This document shows, piece by piece, positions 1 through 8,902 of a DNA stretch of 64,000 nucleotides (within the stretch, counting starts at the first letter, position 1; each line of letters starts with the position of its first letter). Origin of the DNA: Arthrobacter stackebrandtii (GTDB lineage: Bacteria > Actinomycetota > Actinomycetes > Actinomycetales > Micrococcaceae); the NCBI RefSeq assembly GCF_017876675.1, contig NZ_JAGIOI010000001.1, forward strand, positions 310,001 through 374,000. The letters run 5' to 3'. The notes below the pieces were generated by a model that was not told where the DNA came from, made no database searches, and saw nothing but the letters and a program-made list of their open reading frames with translations. Made by a program: the position numbers and the translations under genes.

Positions 1-278
1 TCCCAGGGACGCCCGAGCCGGCCCTTGCCGGCTGGCTGGGCGTCGGCGATGAGGACGCTGAGGTCGGGCCAGAACTGCTGGGGGTCGGCAGCTGCGGCTG
101 CGAGGTCCGTGTTGGTGGATCCGGCGGAGTCCACAACCTCGACGCGGCCGAAGCGGCCCACGGGGTGCAGGAGTGCGGATTTGAGGCCGGCAGCGTCAAG
201 TGCAATGTCCTGGACCGGTGCCGGATTTTGGGGTTGGGTCAGACCGCTCGGGTCAGGTGAAGGTGCAGCGCCGGTCAT
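1..278 (-). CDS. birA: Biotin--[acetyl-CoA-carboxylase] ligase, N-terminal part (cut by window edge)
   Basis: The reverse strand from ATG 278 reads about 92 residues before the window ends, so the C-terminal catalytic core is outside. Residues 48-90 carry the BirA signature: a VVDSAGSTNTDLAAAA segment (biotin-ligase STN motif), then a LIADAQPAGKGRLGRPW segment (the GRGRxGRxW biotinyl-AMP loop). No N-terminal HTH is present, so it looks like a ligase without the repressor domain. It would attach biotin to the AccA lysine encoded at 31-32.8 kb. It diverges from accD. A GGAG lies only two bases from the ATG, so the exact start is less sure than the identity. Confidence 0.85.
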   Translation of the reverse strand, partial: MTGAAPSPDPSGLTQPQNPAPVQDIALDAAGLKSALLHPVGRFGRVEVVDSAGSTNTDLAAAAADPQQFWPDLSVLIADAQPAGKGRLGRPW

Positions 279-639
279 GCCTCCAATCTTATCGGGCCGC
301 ACTGACATCGAATCCGACCACGGGTTGAGATCCGGCACTCATCCGCCGGTGCCACTCGCGCTCCCAAGACGTTGCCGCCCCACGCCCTGATTCTTGGTGC
401 TCTGATAACCGGCACCCCCTACTTCACACACCCACCAACACCACCGCCCCCAACAACCACGACCAACGGCAAACACCCGCCCCGACTGGGCCACAACGCG
501 AGACACTTCCCATCCGACTTTGTAGGGTTCCTACACATGCAAGGGCAGATATCGTTATTAGACTGTCAGTAGCGATTGCCCTTTTGTGCGGTTCCGATGA
601 AGGGCTGCAAAATTTTCACACTATCGAGCCGGAGTATCA
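279..639. other. birA-accD divergent intergenic region
   Basis: There is no credible gene here. The first half is unusually rich in C and A runs (about 410-480) and gives only low-complexity readings. The second half holds the palindrome at 521-535 and an A/T-richer stretch at about 545-620 that probably contains the accD promoter. A GGAG at 631-634 precedes the accD ATG. Confidence 0.6.
521..535. promoter_or_regulatory. Operator-like palindrome upstream of accD
   Basis: TGTAGG-GTT-CCTACA is a perfect 6-bp inverted repeat with a 3-bp spacer, 105 bp before the accD start. Its reverse complement TGTAGGAACCCTACA matches 14 of 15 positions of the site at 30932-30946 upstream of accA. Two near-identical palindromes in front of the two halves of one enzyme suggest binding of one fatty-acid or acyl-CoA responsive repressor. 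The regulator is not identified. Confidence 0.6.
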
Positions 640-2223
640 ATGAGCCACGATCTATCGACAACAGCAGGCAAAATTGCCGATTTCCGTGACCGGATGGCTC
701 AGGCCGAGAAGCCCTCTGGCGAGGCTGCCATTGAAAAGCAGCATGCGAAGGGCCGCAACACCGCACGGGAACGCATCGACCTCCTTTTGGATCCCGACTC
801 CTTCGTGGAGTTTGACGCCCTGGCCGTGCACCGCTCGCACGCCTTCGGCATGGAAAAGAAGAAGCCACTCGGCGACGGTGTCGTCTCCGGCTACGGCACC
901 GTGGACGGGCGCCTGGTCGCCATCTACAGCCAGGACTTCAGCGTCTACGGCGGCTCGCTGAGCCAGGTCAACGGCGAGAAGATCGTCAAGGTTCAGGAAT
1001 TCGCACTGCGCAACGGCTGCCCCGTGGTGGGCATCAACGACGGCGGCGGCGCCCGCATCCAGGAAGGCGTGGCCTCCCTGGCCATGTTTGCGGACATCTT
1101 CCGCAACAATGTCCACGCTTCCGGTGTGGTCCCGCAGATCTCCCTCATCATGGGCCCGTGCGCCGGTGGTGCCGCGTACTCGCCCGCCCTGACCGATTAC
1201 ATCGTCATGGTGGACAAGTCCAGCCACATGTTCATCACCGGCCCGGACGTCATCAAGACTGTCACCGGCGAAGACGTCGACATGGAAACCCTCGGCGGCG
1301 CGCGCCAGCACAACAGCACCACTGGCACCTCCACCTACCTGGCCAGCGATGAGAGCGACGCCATCGAGTTTGTCCGCGAACTCCTGGACTTCCTCCCCTC
1401 CAACAACCTGGCCGAGGCCCCCATCACCGAGCACGAGCAGGAGCTGGAACTCGAAGACGGCGACCTGGCCCTCGACGCCCTGATCCCCGACTCGGCCAAC
1501 CACCCGTACAACATGCGCACCGTGATCGAGCAGATCGTCGATGACGGGCACTTCTTGGAGATGCAGGCGCTGTACGCCCCCAACGTCATGATCGGCTACG
1601 GACGCATCGAGGGCCACACCGTGGGCATCGTGGCCAACCAGCCCATGCAGTTCGCCGGCACCTTGGACATCAACGCCTCCGAGAAGGCCGCCCGCTTTGT
1701 CCGCAACTGCGACGCCTTCAACATCCCCATCATCACCCTGGTGGACGTCCCCGGCTTCCTGCCCGGCAAGGACCAGGAATTTCAGGGCATCATCCGCCGC
1801 GGCGCCAAGCTGCTCTACGCCTACGCCGAGGCCACCGTGCCGAAGCTGACCGTCATCACCCGCAAGGCCTACGGCGGAGCGTACATTGTGATGGGCTCGA
1901 AGAAGCTCGGTGCGGACCTGAACCTGGCCTGGCCCACGGCCCAGATCGGCGTCATGGGCGCCCAGGGTGCAGTCAACATCCTCTACCGCCGCGACCTTGC
2001 AGCCGTTGAGGCCGAGGGCGGGGACGTCGAGGCCCGCCGCGCGGAAATCGTGCGCAACTACGAGGACGAACTGCTTAACCCGTACCAGGCAGCGGAGCTC
2101 GGCTATGTGGACGCAGTCATCGCCCCGTCGGACACCCGCATCCAACTGATCAAGGGCCTGCGCGCCCTGCGTGACAAGCGTGCGACCCTGCCGGCCAAGA
2201 AGCACGGAAACATCCCGCTGTGA
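640..2223 (+). CDS. accD: Acyl-CoA carboxylase beta subunit (carboxyltransferase, PccB/AccD type)
   Basis: The 527-residue protein has the length of propionyl/acetyl-CoA carboxylase beta subunits. The N-terminal carboxyltransferase half contains [16 protein letters not shown] (about 43-58), [10 protein letters not shown], and the oxyanion-hole stretch [15 protein letters not shown]. The C-terminal half contains [25 protein letters not shown] and [15 protein letters not shown]. It transfers carboxyl from carboxybiotin on the alpha subunit to acetyl- or propionyl-CoA, giving malonyl- or methylmalonyl-CoA in the cytoplasm. GGAG precedes ATG 640. The stop overlaps the accE GTG, so the two are translationally coupled. 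The alpha subunit is not adjacent but at 31041-32840. Acetyl versus propionyl preference cannot be read with certainty. Confidence 0.93.
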   Translation: MSHDLSTTAGKIADFRDRMAQAEKPSGEAAIEKQHAKGRNTARERIDLLLDPDSFVEFDALAVHRSHAFGMEKKKPLGDGVVSGYGTVDGRLVAIYSQDFSVYGGSLSQVNGEKIVKVQEFALRNGCPVVGINDGGGARIQEGVASLAMFADIFRNNVHASGVVPQISLIMGPCAGGAAYSPALTDYIVMVDKSSHMFITGPDVIKTVTGEDVDMETLGGARQHNSTTGTSTYLASDESDAIEFVRELLDFLPSNNLAEAPITEHEQELELEDGDLALDALIPDSANHPYNMRTVIEQIVDDGHFLEMQALYAPNVMIGYGRIEGHTVGIVANQPMQFAGTLDINASEKAARFVRNCDAFNIPIITLVDVPGFLPGKDQEFQGIIRRGAKLLYAYAEATVPKLTVITRKAYGGAYIVMGSKKLGADLNLAWPTAQIGVMGAQGAVNILYRRDLAAVEAEGGDVEARRAEIVRNYEDELLNPYQAAELGYVDAVIAPSDTRIQLIKGLRALRDKRATLPAKKHGNIPL

Positions 2224-2447
2224 CGGACAAACAGCTACAGGAAGCGGCCGCGGAGCCGTTGCTCAACATAACCCGCGGCAACCCCACCGCCGAGGAGCTC
2301 GCGGCGGTCACCGCCGTCGTGCTTGCGCTTCAGGGCGGCGGCGACGGCGAAGGAACCCGGCAGCCCACCCGCCAGTGGGCCCGGCGGGCGCAGCTTCACC
2401 TGCCGCCCAAACCCGGCGCAGGATCCTGGCGGCGGTCGGCGCGGTAG
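2220..2447 (+). CDS. accE: Acyl-CoA carboxylase epsilon subunit
   Basis: This 75-residue protein starts at GTG 2220, overlapping the accD stop by four bases (GTGA). Residues 14-40 match the family core: [20 protein letters not shown] (the GNPTxEELAAV motif) followed by a variable charged and Pro/Trp-rich tail ending WRRSAR. Epsilon subunits are small actinobacterial partners that help assemble the alpha-beta carboxylase complex. The sequence is short and low in complexity, but the motif and position right after the beta subunit make the call firm. Confidence 0.82.
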   Translation: MTDKQLQEAAAEPLLNITRGNPTAEELAAVTAVVLALQGGGDGEGTRQPTRQWARRAQLHLPPKPGAGSWRRSAR

Positions 2448-2465
2448 CCGAGTAGGCTCGGTGGC

Positions 2466-4214
2466 ATGACTTTGCCAACGCAGCCAACTCAGCCCCGCGC
2501 CACCACCGCCATCGACCGGATCGCCAACGAGTACACCGAGCGCCTGCTCGAACTGGACCCGGGCTTCGCCACCGAATTGGGGCGTGCCGGGCATGAAAGC
2601 GAGTACCGGGACCACTCCCCTGCCGGGCTGGCCGCGCTGGCCGATGCCGCCCGCAGCACCCTTGCCGCGCTGGCCGCGGCCGAACCGGTTGATGAGGTGG
2701 ATGCAGTCACCGTCCATGCCATGGCGGAGCGGCTGGGCCTTGAGGTGGAGTTGCACGAGACCGGCTGGCCGCTGGCAGAGCTGAACAACATCGCCTCCCC
2801 CGCCCAGGGCATCCGCGCCATCTTTGACCTCATGCCCACCGCGACCGCGGCCGACTGGCAGCACATCGCCGAGCGAATGGCCAACGTCCCGGCGGCGGTG
2901 GGCGGCTACATCGCTTCGCTGCGGGCCGGTGCAGAGCGGGGCCTGGTCGCCTCGGCGCGCCAGGTCAAAATCGTGATCGGGCAGTGTGAGCGGCACGCTG
3001 CAGCGGACGGTTTCTTCACCACCATGACGCAGCAGGCCGCGCTGGACGCGGACCCCGGCACGTCCGGCACTGATGCGGCCGGCACAGACGCTTCCGACGC
3101 CGGACGGCAGCTCCCGGCGGACCTCGCCGAGGTGCTGGCCGCCAATGCGGAAATAGCGCGCGGCGGCTACGGCACACTAGTTGCGTTCCTGCGGGACGAA
3201 CTGCTCCCGCAGGCGCCGGAGGAGGACGCTGTGGGGCACGAACGCTACCAGCTTGCCTCCCGCGAGTTTCTGGGTGCGAGGATCGACCTTGAGGAAAGCT
3301 ACGCCTGGGGTGTGGCCGAGCTTGACCGGATCGTTGCCGAGCAGGAGGTTGTGGCCGAGGCCATCAAGCCCGGGGCTTCCATTGAGGAAGCCAAGGCGCT
3401 GCTCAACGCCGATCCCGCCCGGCAATTGCAGGGCACGGCTGCGCTGACTGCGTGGATGCAGCAGCTCTCAGACACGGCCCTGGCTGAGCTGGCCGGTTCC
3501 CAGTTCGACATCCCGGAGGTCATGCGCACCCTGGAATGCCGGATTGCCCCCACCCAGGACGGCGGCATCTACTACACCGGCCCGTCCGAGGACTTCTCCC
3601 GGCCGGGCCGCATGTGGTGGTCCGTGCCCGAGGGCGAGGACTCCTTCACCACGTGGGCCGAGACCACCACCGTCTACCACGAGGGCGTTCCGGGACACCA
3701 CCTGCAGGTGGCCACGGCAACATACCAGTCGGCGCTGCTGAACGACTGGCGCCGCAATGTCAGCTGGGTGTCCGGCCACGGCGAGGGCTGGGCGCTGTAT
3801 GCCGAGCGGCTCATGGACGACCTCGGCTACCTGGCCGACCCGGGCGACAAGATGGGAATGCTGGACGGGCAGCGGATGCGCGCCGCGCGCGTCGTCTTCG
3901 ACATTGGCGTGCACTTGAAACTGCCGGTCCCTGCCCGCTGGGGCACCGGAAACTGGACGGCAGAGAAGGGATTCGAGTTCCTCAAGGCCAACCTCGACAT
4001 CTCCGCAGGCCAGCTGGACTTCGAGTTCAACCGCTACCTGGGCTGGCCCGGGCAGGCACCGTCCTACAAGCTGGGACAGCGTTTATGGGAGGACATCCGC
4101 GATGCGCGGGCGGCCCGCGACGGCAGCGGCTTCTCGCTCAGGGACTTCCACACGCAGGCACTCAACCTCGGATCGGTGGGCCTGGACACGCTGAAGATGG
4201 CGCTGCTGGGCTGA
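2466..4214 (+). CDS. DUF885 family putative zinc peptidase
   Basis: The 582-residue protein has the DUF885 layout. The signature is YHEGVPGHHLQ at about residues 401-411, where the two His and the Glu fit a metal-binding motif. It is followed by SGHGEGWALYAERLMDDLG, which supplies another acidic residue. There is no signal peptide, so it is likely cytoplasmic. The N-terminal 180 residues are helical and Ala-rich. Family members are generally treated as M32/M2-like metallopeptidases, but substrates are mostly unknown. The start codon ATG 2466 follows accE by 18 bp; a separate promoter is not evident, so it may be co-transcribed with the carboxylase genes. Confidence 0.85.
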   Translation: MTLPTQPTQPRATTAIDRIANEYTERLLELDPGFATELGRAGHESEYRDHSPAGLAALADAARSTLAALAAAEPVDEVDAVTVHAMAERLGLEVELHETGWPLAELNNIASPAQGIRAIFDLMPTATAADWQHIAERMANVPAAVGGYIASLRAGAERGLVASARQVKIVIGQCERHAAADGFFTTMTQQAALDADPGTSGTDAAGTDASDAGRQLPADLAEVLAANAEIARGGYGTLVAFLRDELLPQAPEEDAVGHERYQLASREFLGARIDLEESYAWGVAELDRIVAEQEVVAEAIKPGASIEEAKALLNADPARQLQGTAALTAWMQQLSDTALAELAGSQFDIPEVMRTLECRIAPTQDGGIYYTGPSEDFSRPGRMWWSVPEGEDSFTTWAETTTVYHEGVPGHHLQVATATYQSALLNDWRRNVSWVSGHGEGWALYAERLMDDLGYLADPGDKMGMLDGQRMRAARVVFDIGVHLKLPVPARWGTGNWTAEKGFEFLKANLDISAGQLDFEFNRYLGWPGQAPSYKLGQRLWEDIRDARAARDGSGFSLRDFHTQALNLGSVGLDTLKMALLG

Positions 4215-4327
4215 GCGCCCGGCACTGCCGGAAGCACGACGCCGGGCTTCCGGGCTTCCGCCGCAGCCGGTGTGCACGGTTCCGGCATCCCTAGCCAGGG
4301 GTTCGGCGATGGACCATACTGAGTTTC

Positions 4328-6478
4328 ATGCGAAGGGTCTCATTCGTTGCTGGGGGTGTTTGCCTTGCCCTTGTTGCGCTCATTTTGACGGCCGTGTACG
4401 TGGCCCGGATGCCGCCCGGAATCCCCCAAGTTGAGTCGTTTTTCCCGTCCAGCGGCGCGAACCAAGTGCCACCCCGGACCCAGATCATGGCAACCTTCGA
4501 CAAGACGGCGGCGCCCTATGCCGACGCCATCGACTTTAGGGTCCGGAACGAACAGGACACCTCCGTCATGGGGGCCGTCAGCTTCAACGAGTCGGTGCAG
4601 ACGGCGGTGTTCTCACCGCGGCAGGCCCTGGTGCCGGGCACCTACTCCGCCGAGGTGAAACTCACGGCCGGCCCAAACGGCGTAGAGGCCCTGGCATCGT
4701 GGTCCTTCACCGTCCCTGTCAAGACACCCCTCGAGCAGGGGCCGGGCGGCGCCATACTGCTGATCACCAACGCGGGAACGTTTGATTCCTATTACGCGGA
4801 AATCTTGCGGGCCGAGGGCCTGAACAACTTCACCACCGTGGACGTGGCCGAACTTTCACAGCAGGACCTGGCCGGCCACCATGTGGCAATCATCGGCCCC
4901 GGCGCTGTCACGGCGCAGCAGTCGCAGCTGTTGGAGACCTGGGTGGGCCACGGCGGCAACCTGCTGGCCATGCGCCCGTCCGGGCCGTTGGCCGAGCTTG
5001 CCGGGGTCAGGCCGGCCGGGATGGAACTGCCGGACGGGTACCTGCAGATAGACACGGCCAAGCCACCTGGCCAGGGGCTGGTTGGCGAGACGATGCAGTT
5101 CCATGGGCCGGCAGACCAGCTTGGGGTGACCGCGGACGCTGAAGTGGTGGCCACCCTGTTTTCCGATGCCGCCACGAGCCTTGACAAGCCCGCGGTGACT
5201 TTGCGAACGGTCGGCACCAGCGGCGGCCAGGTTGCTGCTTTCAGCTACGACGTGGCCACTTCCGTGGTCCTGGCGCGGCAGGGGAACCCAGAGTGGGCGG
5301 GGCAGGACCGCGACGGGAAGGCGCCGATCCGCCCGAACGACCTTTTCTTCGGGCAGGCCGACGGCGATGCTGCCGCCGACTTCGTCGACCTGGACAAGGC
5401 CGTCATCCCGCAAGCCGACGAACAAATGCGCCTCGTGAGCCGGCTCATCAGCGACATGCACGCGGACAAGGGACCGCTGCCGCGGTTCTGGTACTTCCCC
5501 AACGGAATCAAGGCGGTGCTGGTGATGGCCTCAGACGACCACGGAACCAACGACGGCACCCGGAAGTTCTTTGACCGGATGCTTGCCCTGGGGCCCGAGA
5601 ACTGCAGGGTGGACCGCTGGGAGTGCGCACGGGCCACGTCATGGATGTACCCTTCGACGCACATGAGTGACGGCCAGGCCTCGGACTACGCGGCGGCAGG
5701 CTTCGACCTGGGCGCCCATTCGACCACGCATTGCCAAAACTGGTCTGAGCAATCCCTGCAGCAGGCCTTTTCCCGGGACTTGCGCGCCTTCCGCCTGGCA
5801 TTCCCCAGCCTGCCGAACCAGCGGGGCAGCCGGATCCACTGCATTGCGTGGAGCGACTGGACCACGCAGGTGGAGGTGGAGCGCGCCTGGGGGATCCGCA
5901 TGGACATGAACTACTACTACTGGCCCGGCAGTTGGGTGCAGGGGCGGGCCGGCTTCATGACCGGCTCCGGCCTGCCCATGAGGTTCAGCGACAGCGACGG
6001 CGCCCTGCTCAACGTCTACCAGCAGGCCACCCACCTGGTTGACACAACATTCGTCGCCTCGCCGCAAGCAGTTGAGGGGCTGCTGCAACGCGCACTCGGC
6101 CCCGAAGGCTACTACGGGGCGTTCGGAACCCACTACGACTTCAGCAATGACTTTGACATCCAACTAACTGAGATCGCCACAAGGCTGGAGGTCCCGATGG
6201 TCTCGGCAGAGCAATTGCTGGAGTGGACGGACGGACGCAACTCCTCCACCCTGGACCATGAAAACTGGGACGGCTCCACCCTGCTCTTTGAAGTTCATGC
6301 GGACGATCGGACCAACTCAATGCTGCGCACCATGCTGCCGCTGGAATCCACTGCCGGCACGCTGCAGCAGCTGCGGGGCCTTGACGGCCCCGTGAACTAC
6401 ACGGTCGAGTCCGTCAAGGGCGTCGACTACGCCATGTTTGCCGGCACCACTGGCAGCTACGCAGCCACCTACGGCTGA
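4328..6478 (+). CDS. Membrane-anchored exported protein with Ig-like, GATase-like and polysaccharide-deacetylase-like parts
   Basis: The 716-residue protein begins with a short basic stretch and a hydrophobic segment (about 7-29) with no obvious cleavage site, so it is probably a signal anchor. Residues about 35-135 resemble a bacterial Ig-like domain of the SbsA type (SSGANQVPPRTQIMATFDK ... WSFTV). Residues about 140-235 read like a glutamine-amidotransferase/ThuA-like fold (AILLITNAGTFDSYY, VAIIGPGAV). From about 395 the KAVLVMASDDHGTND and DLGAHSTTHCQNW stretches look like the metal-binding motifs of a NodB-type deacetylase. A role on cell wall or exopolysaccharide is possible but inferred. 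It stands alone between the DUF885 gene and the symporter. Confidence 0.6.
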   Translation: MRRVSFVAGGVCLALVALILTAVYVARMPPGIPQVESFFPSSGANQVPPRTQIMATFDKTAAPYADAIDFRVRNEQDTSVMGAVSFNESVQTAVFSPRQALVPGTYSAEVKLTAGPNGVEALASWSFTVPVKTPLEQGPGGAILLITNAGTFDSYYAEILRAEGLNNFTTVDVAELSQQDLAGHHVAIIGPGAVTAQQSQLLETWVGHGGNLLAMRPSGPLAELAGVRPAGMELPDGYLQIDTAKPPGQGLVGETMQFHGPADQLGVTADAEVVATLFSDAATSLDKPAVTLRTVGTSGGQVAAFSYDVATSVVLARQGNPEWAGQDRDGKAPIRPNDLFFGQADGDAAADFVDLDKAVIPQADEQMRLVSRLISDMHADKGPLPRFWYFPNGIKAVLVMASDDHGTNDGTRKFFDRMLALGPENCRVDRWECARATSWMYPSTHMSDGQASDYAAAGFDLGAHSTTHCQNWSEQSLQQAFSRDLRAFRLAFPSLPNQRGSRIHCIAWSDWTTQVEVERAWGIRMDMNYYYWPGSWVQGRAGFMTGSGLPMRFSDSDGALLNVYQQATHLVDTTFVASPQAVEGLLQRALGPEGYYGAFGTHYDFSNDFDIQLTEIATRLEVPMVSAEQLLEWTDGRNSSTLDHENWDGSTLLFEVHADDRTNSMLRTMLPLESTAGTLQQLRGLDGPVNYTVESVKGVDYAMFAGTTGSYAATYG

Positions 6479-6517
6479 GTCCAGTCGTCATTTTGGATGA
6501 ACTTGGGCAAATGGATG

Positions 6518-6578
6518 CGTAACATTCAAATTTGAGATCCGTAACATGGGGCAACATTAATTTCAGGGTGCTAATGTT
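6518..6578. promoter_or_regulatory. Repeats in the symporter promoter region
   Basis: Two CGTAACAT direct repeats (6518-6525 and 6540-6547) lie 22 bp apart. They are followed by an inverted repeat AACATTA/TAATGTT (6553-6559 and 6572-6578). All lie within 80 bp of the symporter start in a locally A/T-rich stretch. They may be regulator half-sites; no regulator is identified. Confidence 0.35.
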
Positions 6579-6597
6579 CCGCACCTACCGTTGAGCC

Positions 6598-8022
6598 ATG
6601 ACTTCCACAGCAAGCACCCCCAAAGTGTCGAAGCTGCCCAAATGGGCAAGCTCCTTCGGCGTCCAAATCATTGCCGGCCTCATCGCCGGCCTGGTCCTGG
6701 GCCTGATCGCCCGCCAGATCGCCATCGACCCCGAGACCGAGAGCAACGGCCTGATCACCACGCTCTCCCTCATCGGTTCCAGCTACGTCTCCATCCTGAA
6801 GGCGGCCGTTGTGCCGCTGATCTTCACGGCTGTTGTCTCCTCCATCGCCAACCTGCGCCAGGTCACCAACGCCGCACGCCTGGCCTGGAACACGCTGCTC
6901 TGGTTCGCCATCACCGCGCTGATCGCAGTGACCATCGGCATTGTCCTGGGCACCATCTTCCAGCCCGGTGCAGGCACCGGAACAGCCACGCCGAAGGAAT
7001 ACACGGGCAAGACCGGTGACTGGTGGGCGTTCCTCATCGGACTGTTCCCCTCCAACTTCCTGGGCCTGGGCGCCACCACCAAGGCGGCCGAATCCGGCGC
7101 CCTGACCACCAGCGTCAACTTCAACGTCCTGCAGATCTTGGTCATCGCCATCGTCATCGGCATTGCCGCACTCAAGGTGGGCAAGGCTGCCGATCCGTTC
7201 CTGAAGCTCAACGGTTCGGCATTGGCCGTCATCCAGAAGGTACTGTGGTGGATCATCCGCCTGGCCCCGATCGGCACCGTGGGCCTCATCGGCAACGCCG
7301 TGGCCAGCTACGGCTGGACCACCATCGGCTCACTGGGCAAGTTCACGGTGGCCATCTACGTGGGACTGGCACTGGTCCTGTTCGTTGTGTACCCGGTCCT
7401 GATCAAGTTCCACGGCCTCTCCATCAAGCAGTACTTCTCCGGCGTTTGGCCGGCGGTCCAGATGGGCTTTGTTTCCCGCTCCTCGATCGGCACGCTGCCG
7501 CTGACCCAGCGCGTGACCGAACGCAACCTGGGCGTGCCCCGCGCGTACGCCTCCTTCGCGGTCCCGCTGGGCGCCACCACCAAGATGGACGGCTGCGCAG
7601 CGATCTACCCGGCCATTGCCGCCATCTTCGTGGCACAGTTCTTCGGCATCCAGCTTGACCTGGGCCAGTACCTGCTGATCGTGCTCGTCTCCGTGCTCGG
7701 CTCGGCAGCAACGGCGGGCACCACCGGCGCCGTCGTCATGCTGACGCTGACGCTCTCCACTCTGGGCCTGCCGCTGGCCGGCGTCGGACTGCTGCTGGCC
7801 GTGGACCCGATCCTCGACATGGGCCGCACGGCCGTCAACGTGGCGGGCCAGGCCCTGGTCCCCACGATCGTCTCCAAGCGCCAGGGCATCCTGGACGAGG
7901 AGTTGTACAACGCCCCCCGAAACGGCAACCCCTTCGCCGACGACTCCGATGACGCACTGGCCGAACTGAACAACGCCGGCGCTGGGGACGTTGACCCGAA
8001 GCGCGAACCCGTCAACGCCTAG
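6598..8022 (+). CDS. Dicarboxylate/amino acid:cation symporter (DAACS family)
   Basis: The 474-residue protein has about eight membrane segments plus re-entrant hairpins. Family motifs include the first helix IIAGLIAGLVLGLIARQI, SSIGTLPLTQRVTE (the serine-rich hairpin), PLGATTKMDGCAAIYPAIAAIFVAQ (the NMDG-like helix), and VDPILDMGRTAVNVAGQAL (the substrate/cation-binding DxxRT motif). The family imports C4-dicarboxylates, glutamate/aspartate or neutral amino acids with Na+ or H+. Substrate cannot be assigned. The hydrophilic C-terminal tail is typical. It is monocistronic, ending in a strong terminator at 8068-8113. Confidence 0.9.
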   Translation: MTSTASTPKVSKLPKWASSFGVQIIAGLIAGLVLGLIARQIAIDPETESNGLITTLSLIGSSYVSILKAAVVPLIFTAVVSSIANLRQVTNAARLAWNTLLWFAITALIAVTIGIVLGTIFQPGAGTGTATPKEYTGKTGDWWAFLIGLFPSNFLGLGATTKAAESGALTTSVNFNVLQILVIAIVIGIAALKVGKAADPFLKLNGSALAVIQKVLWWIIRLAPIGTVGLIGNAVASYGWTTIGSLGKFTVAIYVGLALVLFVVYPVLIKFHGLSIKQYFSGVWPAVQMGFVSRSSIGTLPLTQRVTERNLGVPRAYASFAVPLGATTKMDGCAAIYPAIAAIFVAQFFGIQLDLGQYLLIVLVSVLGSAATAGTTGAVVMLTLTLSTLGLPLAGVGLLLAVDPILDMGRTAVNVAGQALVPTIVSKRQGILDEELYNAPRNGNPFADDSDDALAELNNAGAGDVDPKREPVNA

Positions 8023-8067
8023 CACCGCAACGCTGCTGTGGAAGCGGCCGCGCGCCGCAAGTCACGA

Positions 8068-8113
8068 CTCCCGCCGGGGCCTCGAGCAATCGAAGCCCCG
8101 GCGGGAGTTTTTT
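8068..8113 (+). terminator. Rho-independent terminator after the symporter
   Basis: A perfect 13-bp GC-rich stem (8068-8080 pairing with 8095-8107, sequence CTCCCGCCGGGGC and complement) closes a 14-nt loop. It is followed at once by TTTTTT at 8108-8113. Confidence 0.92.
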
Positions 8114-8154
8114 GTTCCCCCGCCACCGGTCCACGTGAGACGCACCACACCCAA

Positions 8155-8186
8155 TTGCACTAAGTGCAACATTGCACTTAGTGTAT
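8155..8186. promoter_or_regulatory. Tandem TetR operators overlapping the tetR promoter
   Basis: The first site is TTGCAC-TAA-GTGCAA (8155-8169), a perfect 6-bp inverted repeat. The second is TTGCAC-TTA-GTGTAT (8172-8186), the same left arm with a degenerate right arm, 17 bp downstream on the same helix face region. The first TTGCAC also reads as a -35, and TAGTGT at 8179-8184 as a -10 (18-bp spacing), which would put the transcript start at about the tetR ATG. This fits autorepression of the tetR-mmpL operon. Confidence 0.72.
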
Positions 8187-8190
8187 TTAT

Positions 8191-8832
8191 ATGAGCAGTT
8201 TCACCCTCCCCGCAGAAAATGAAACGGCCGCACGCGCGCCGTCGCGCCGCGAACTCAACAAGGCGGCCACACGGGACGCCATTGCCGCAGCCGCCCTGGA
8301 CTTCCTGCGCAACAAGGACCTCGCAGCCTTCACGGTCGACGACGTCGCTGCCGCCGCCGGAGTCTCCCGGCGCACCTTCTTCAACTACTTCTCCTCCGTG
8401 GAGGCGGCCGTTGCCAGTTACACGGCGGCCTTCCTTGACCAGGTCATTGTGGAGCTGGAGGCCCGGCCCCTGAACGAGCCCCTGCTGCAGTCCGCACGGA
8501 TCGCCCTGTCCAACGGCGGACGCCCGGAGACGCTGGCCATCCTCGCGGAAACCGTCTCGCTCACCCAGGATCCACAATTTGACCGCTTCCAGCTCCAGGC
8601 GTGGGAGGACTGCAGCCTCAAGATCGCCGATGTTGCCCGGCACCGCCTGCCGCCGGATGCGGACGAGCTCTACCTCAATGCCCTGGTCGGCGCCGTAGTG
8701 GGCAGCTGCCGGGCCGCCTTCATGGTCTGGTTCCAGCGCCACGGAACCAACATCACCCCGGAGTCGTTGGCTGATTTGCGCAGCCTTTTGGACCAAACCA
8801 TCGAACACCTCCGCCACGGATTCAAAAACTAG
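8191..8832 (+). CDS. TetR/AcrR family repressor of the adjacent MMPL exporter
   Basis: The 213-residue protein has an N-terminal TetR DNA-binding domain (about 24-70) with AAAAGVSRRTFFNYF as the recognition region. A variable helical ligand domain follows. ATG 8191 has no Shine-Dalgarno sequence and lies directly after the operator/promoter, so a leaderless mRNA is likely. The gene is followed after 70 bp by the MMPL exporter on the same strand. The pair fits a drug- or lipid-responsive efflux operon repressed by its own TetR. The ligand is unknown. Confidence 0.88.
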   Translation: MSSFTLPAENETAARAPSRRELNKAATRDAIAAAALDFLRNKDLAAFTVDDVAAAAGVSRRTFFNYFSSVEAAVASYTAAFLDQVIVELEARPLNEPLLQSARIALSNGGRPETLAILAETVSLTQDPQFDRFQLQAWEDCSLKIADVARHRLPPDADELYLNALVGAVVGSCRAAFMVWFQRHGTNITPESLADLRSLLDQTIEHLRHGFKN

Positions 8833-8902
8833 CCACACGAGGCCGCACCCCGGCCGCCAAACCTTGCCGGCTGCACTGCCGCAAACACAGAATGGATCAA
8901 CA

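Noticed and set aside
372-572. 66-codon frame upstream of accD
   Set aside because: Pro/Thr-rich low-complexity reading with no ribosome site; it covers the operator-like palindrome.
652-2205. Long minus-strand open frame of 517 codons opposite accD
   Set aside because: It mirrors accD codon bias, has a Val/Gly/His-rich composition without motifs and no ribosome site; a shadow of a high-GC gene.
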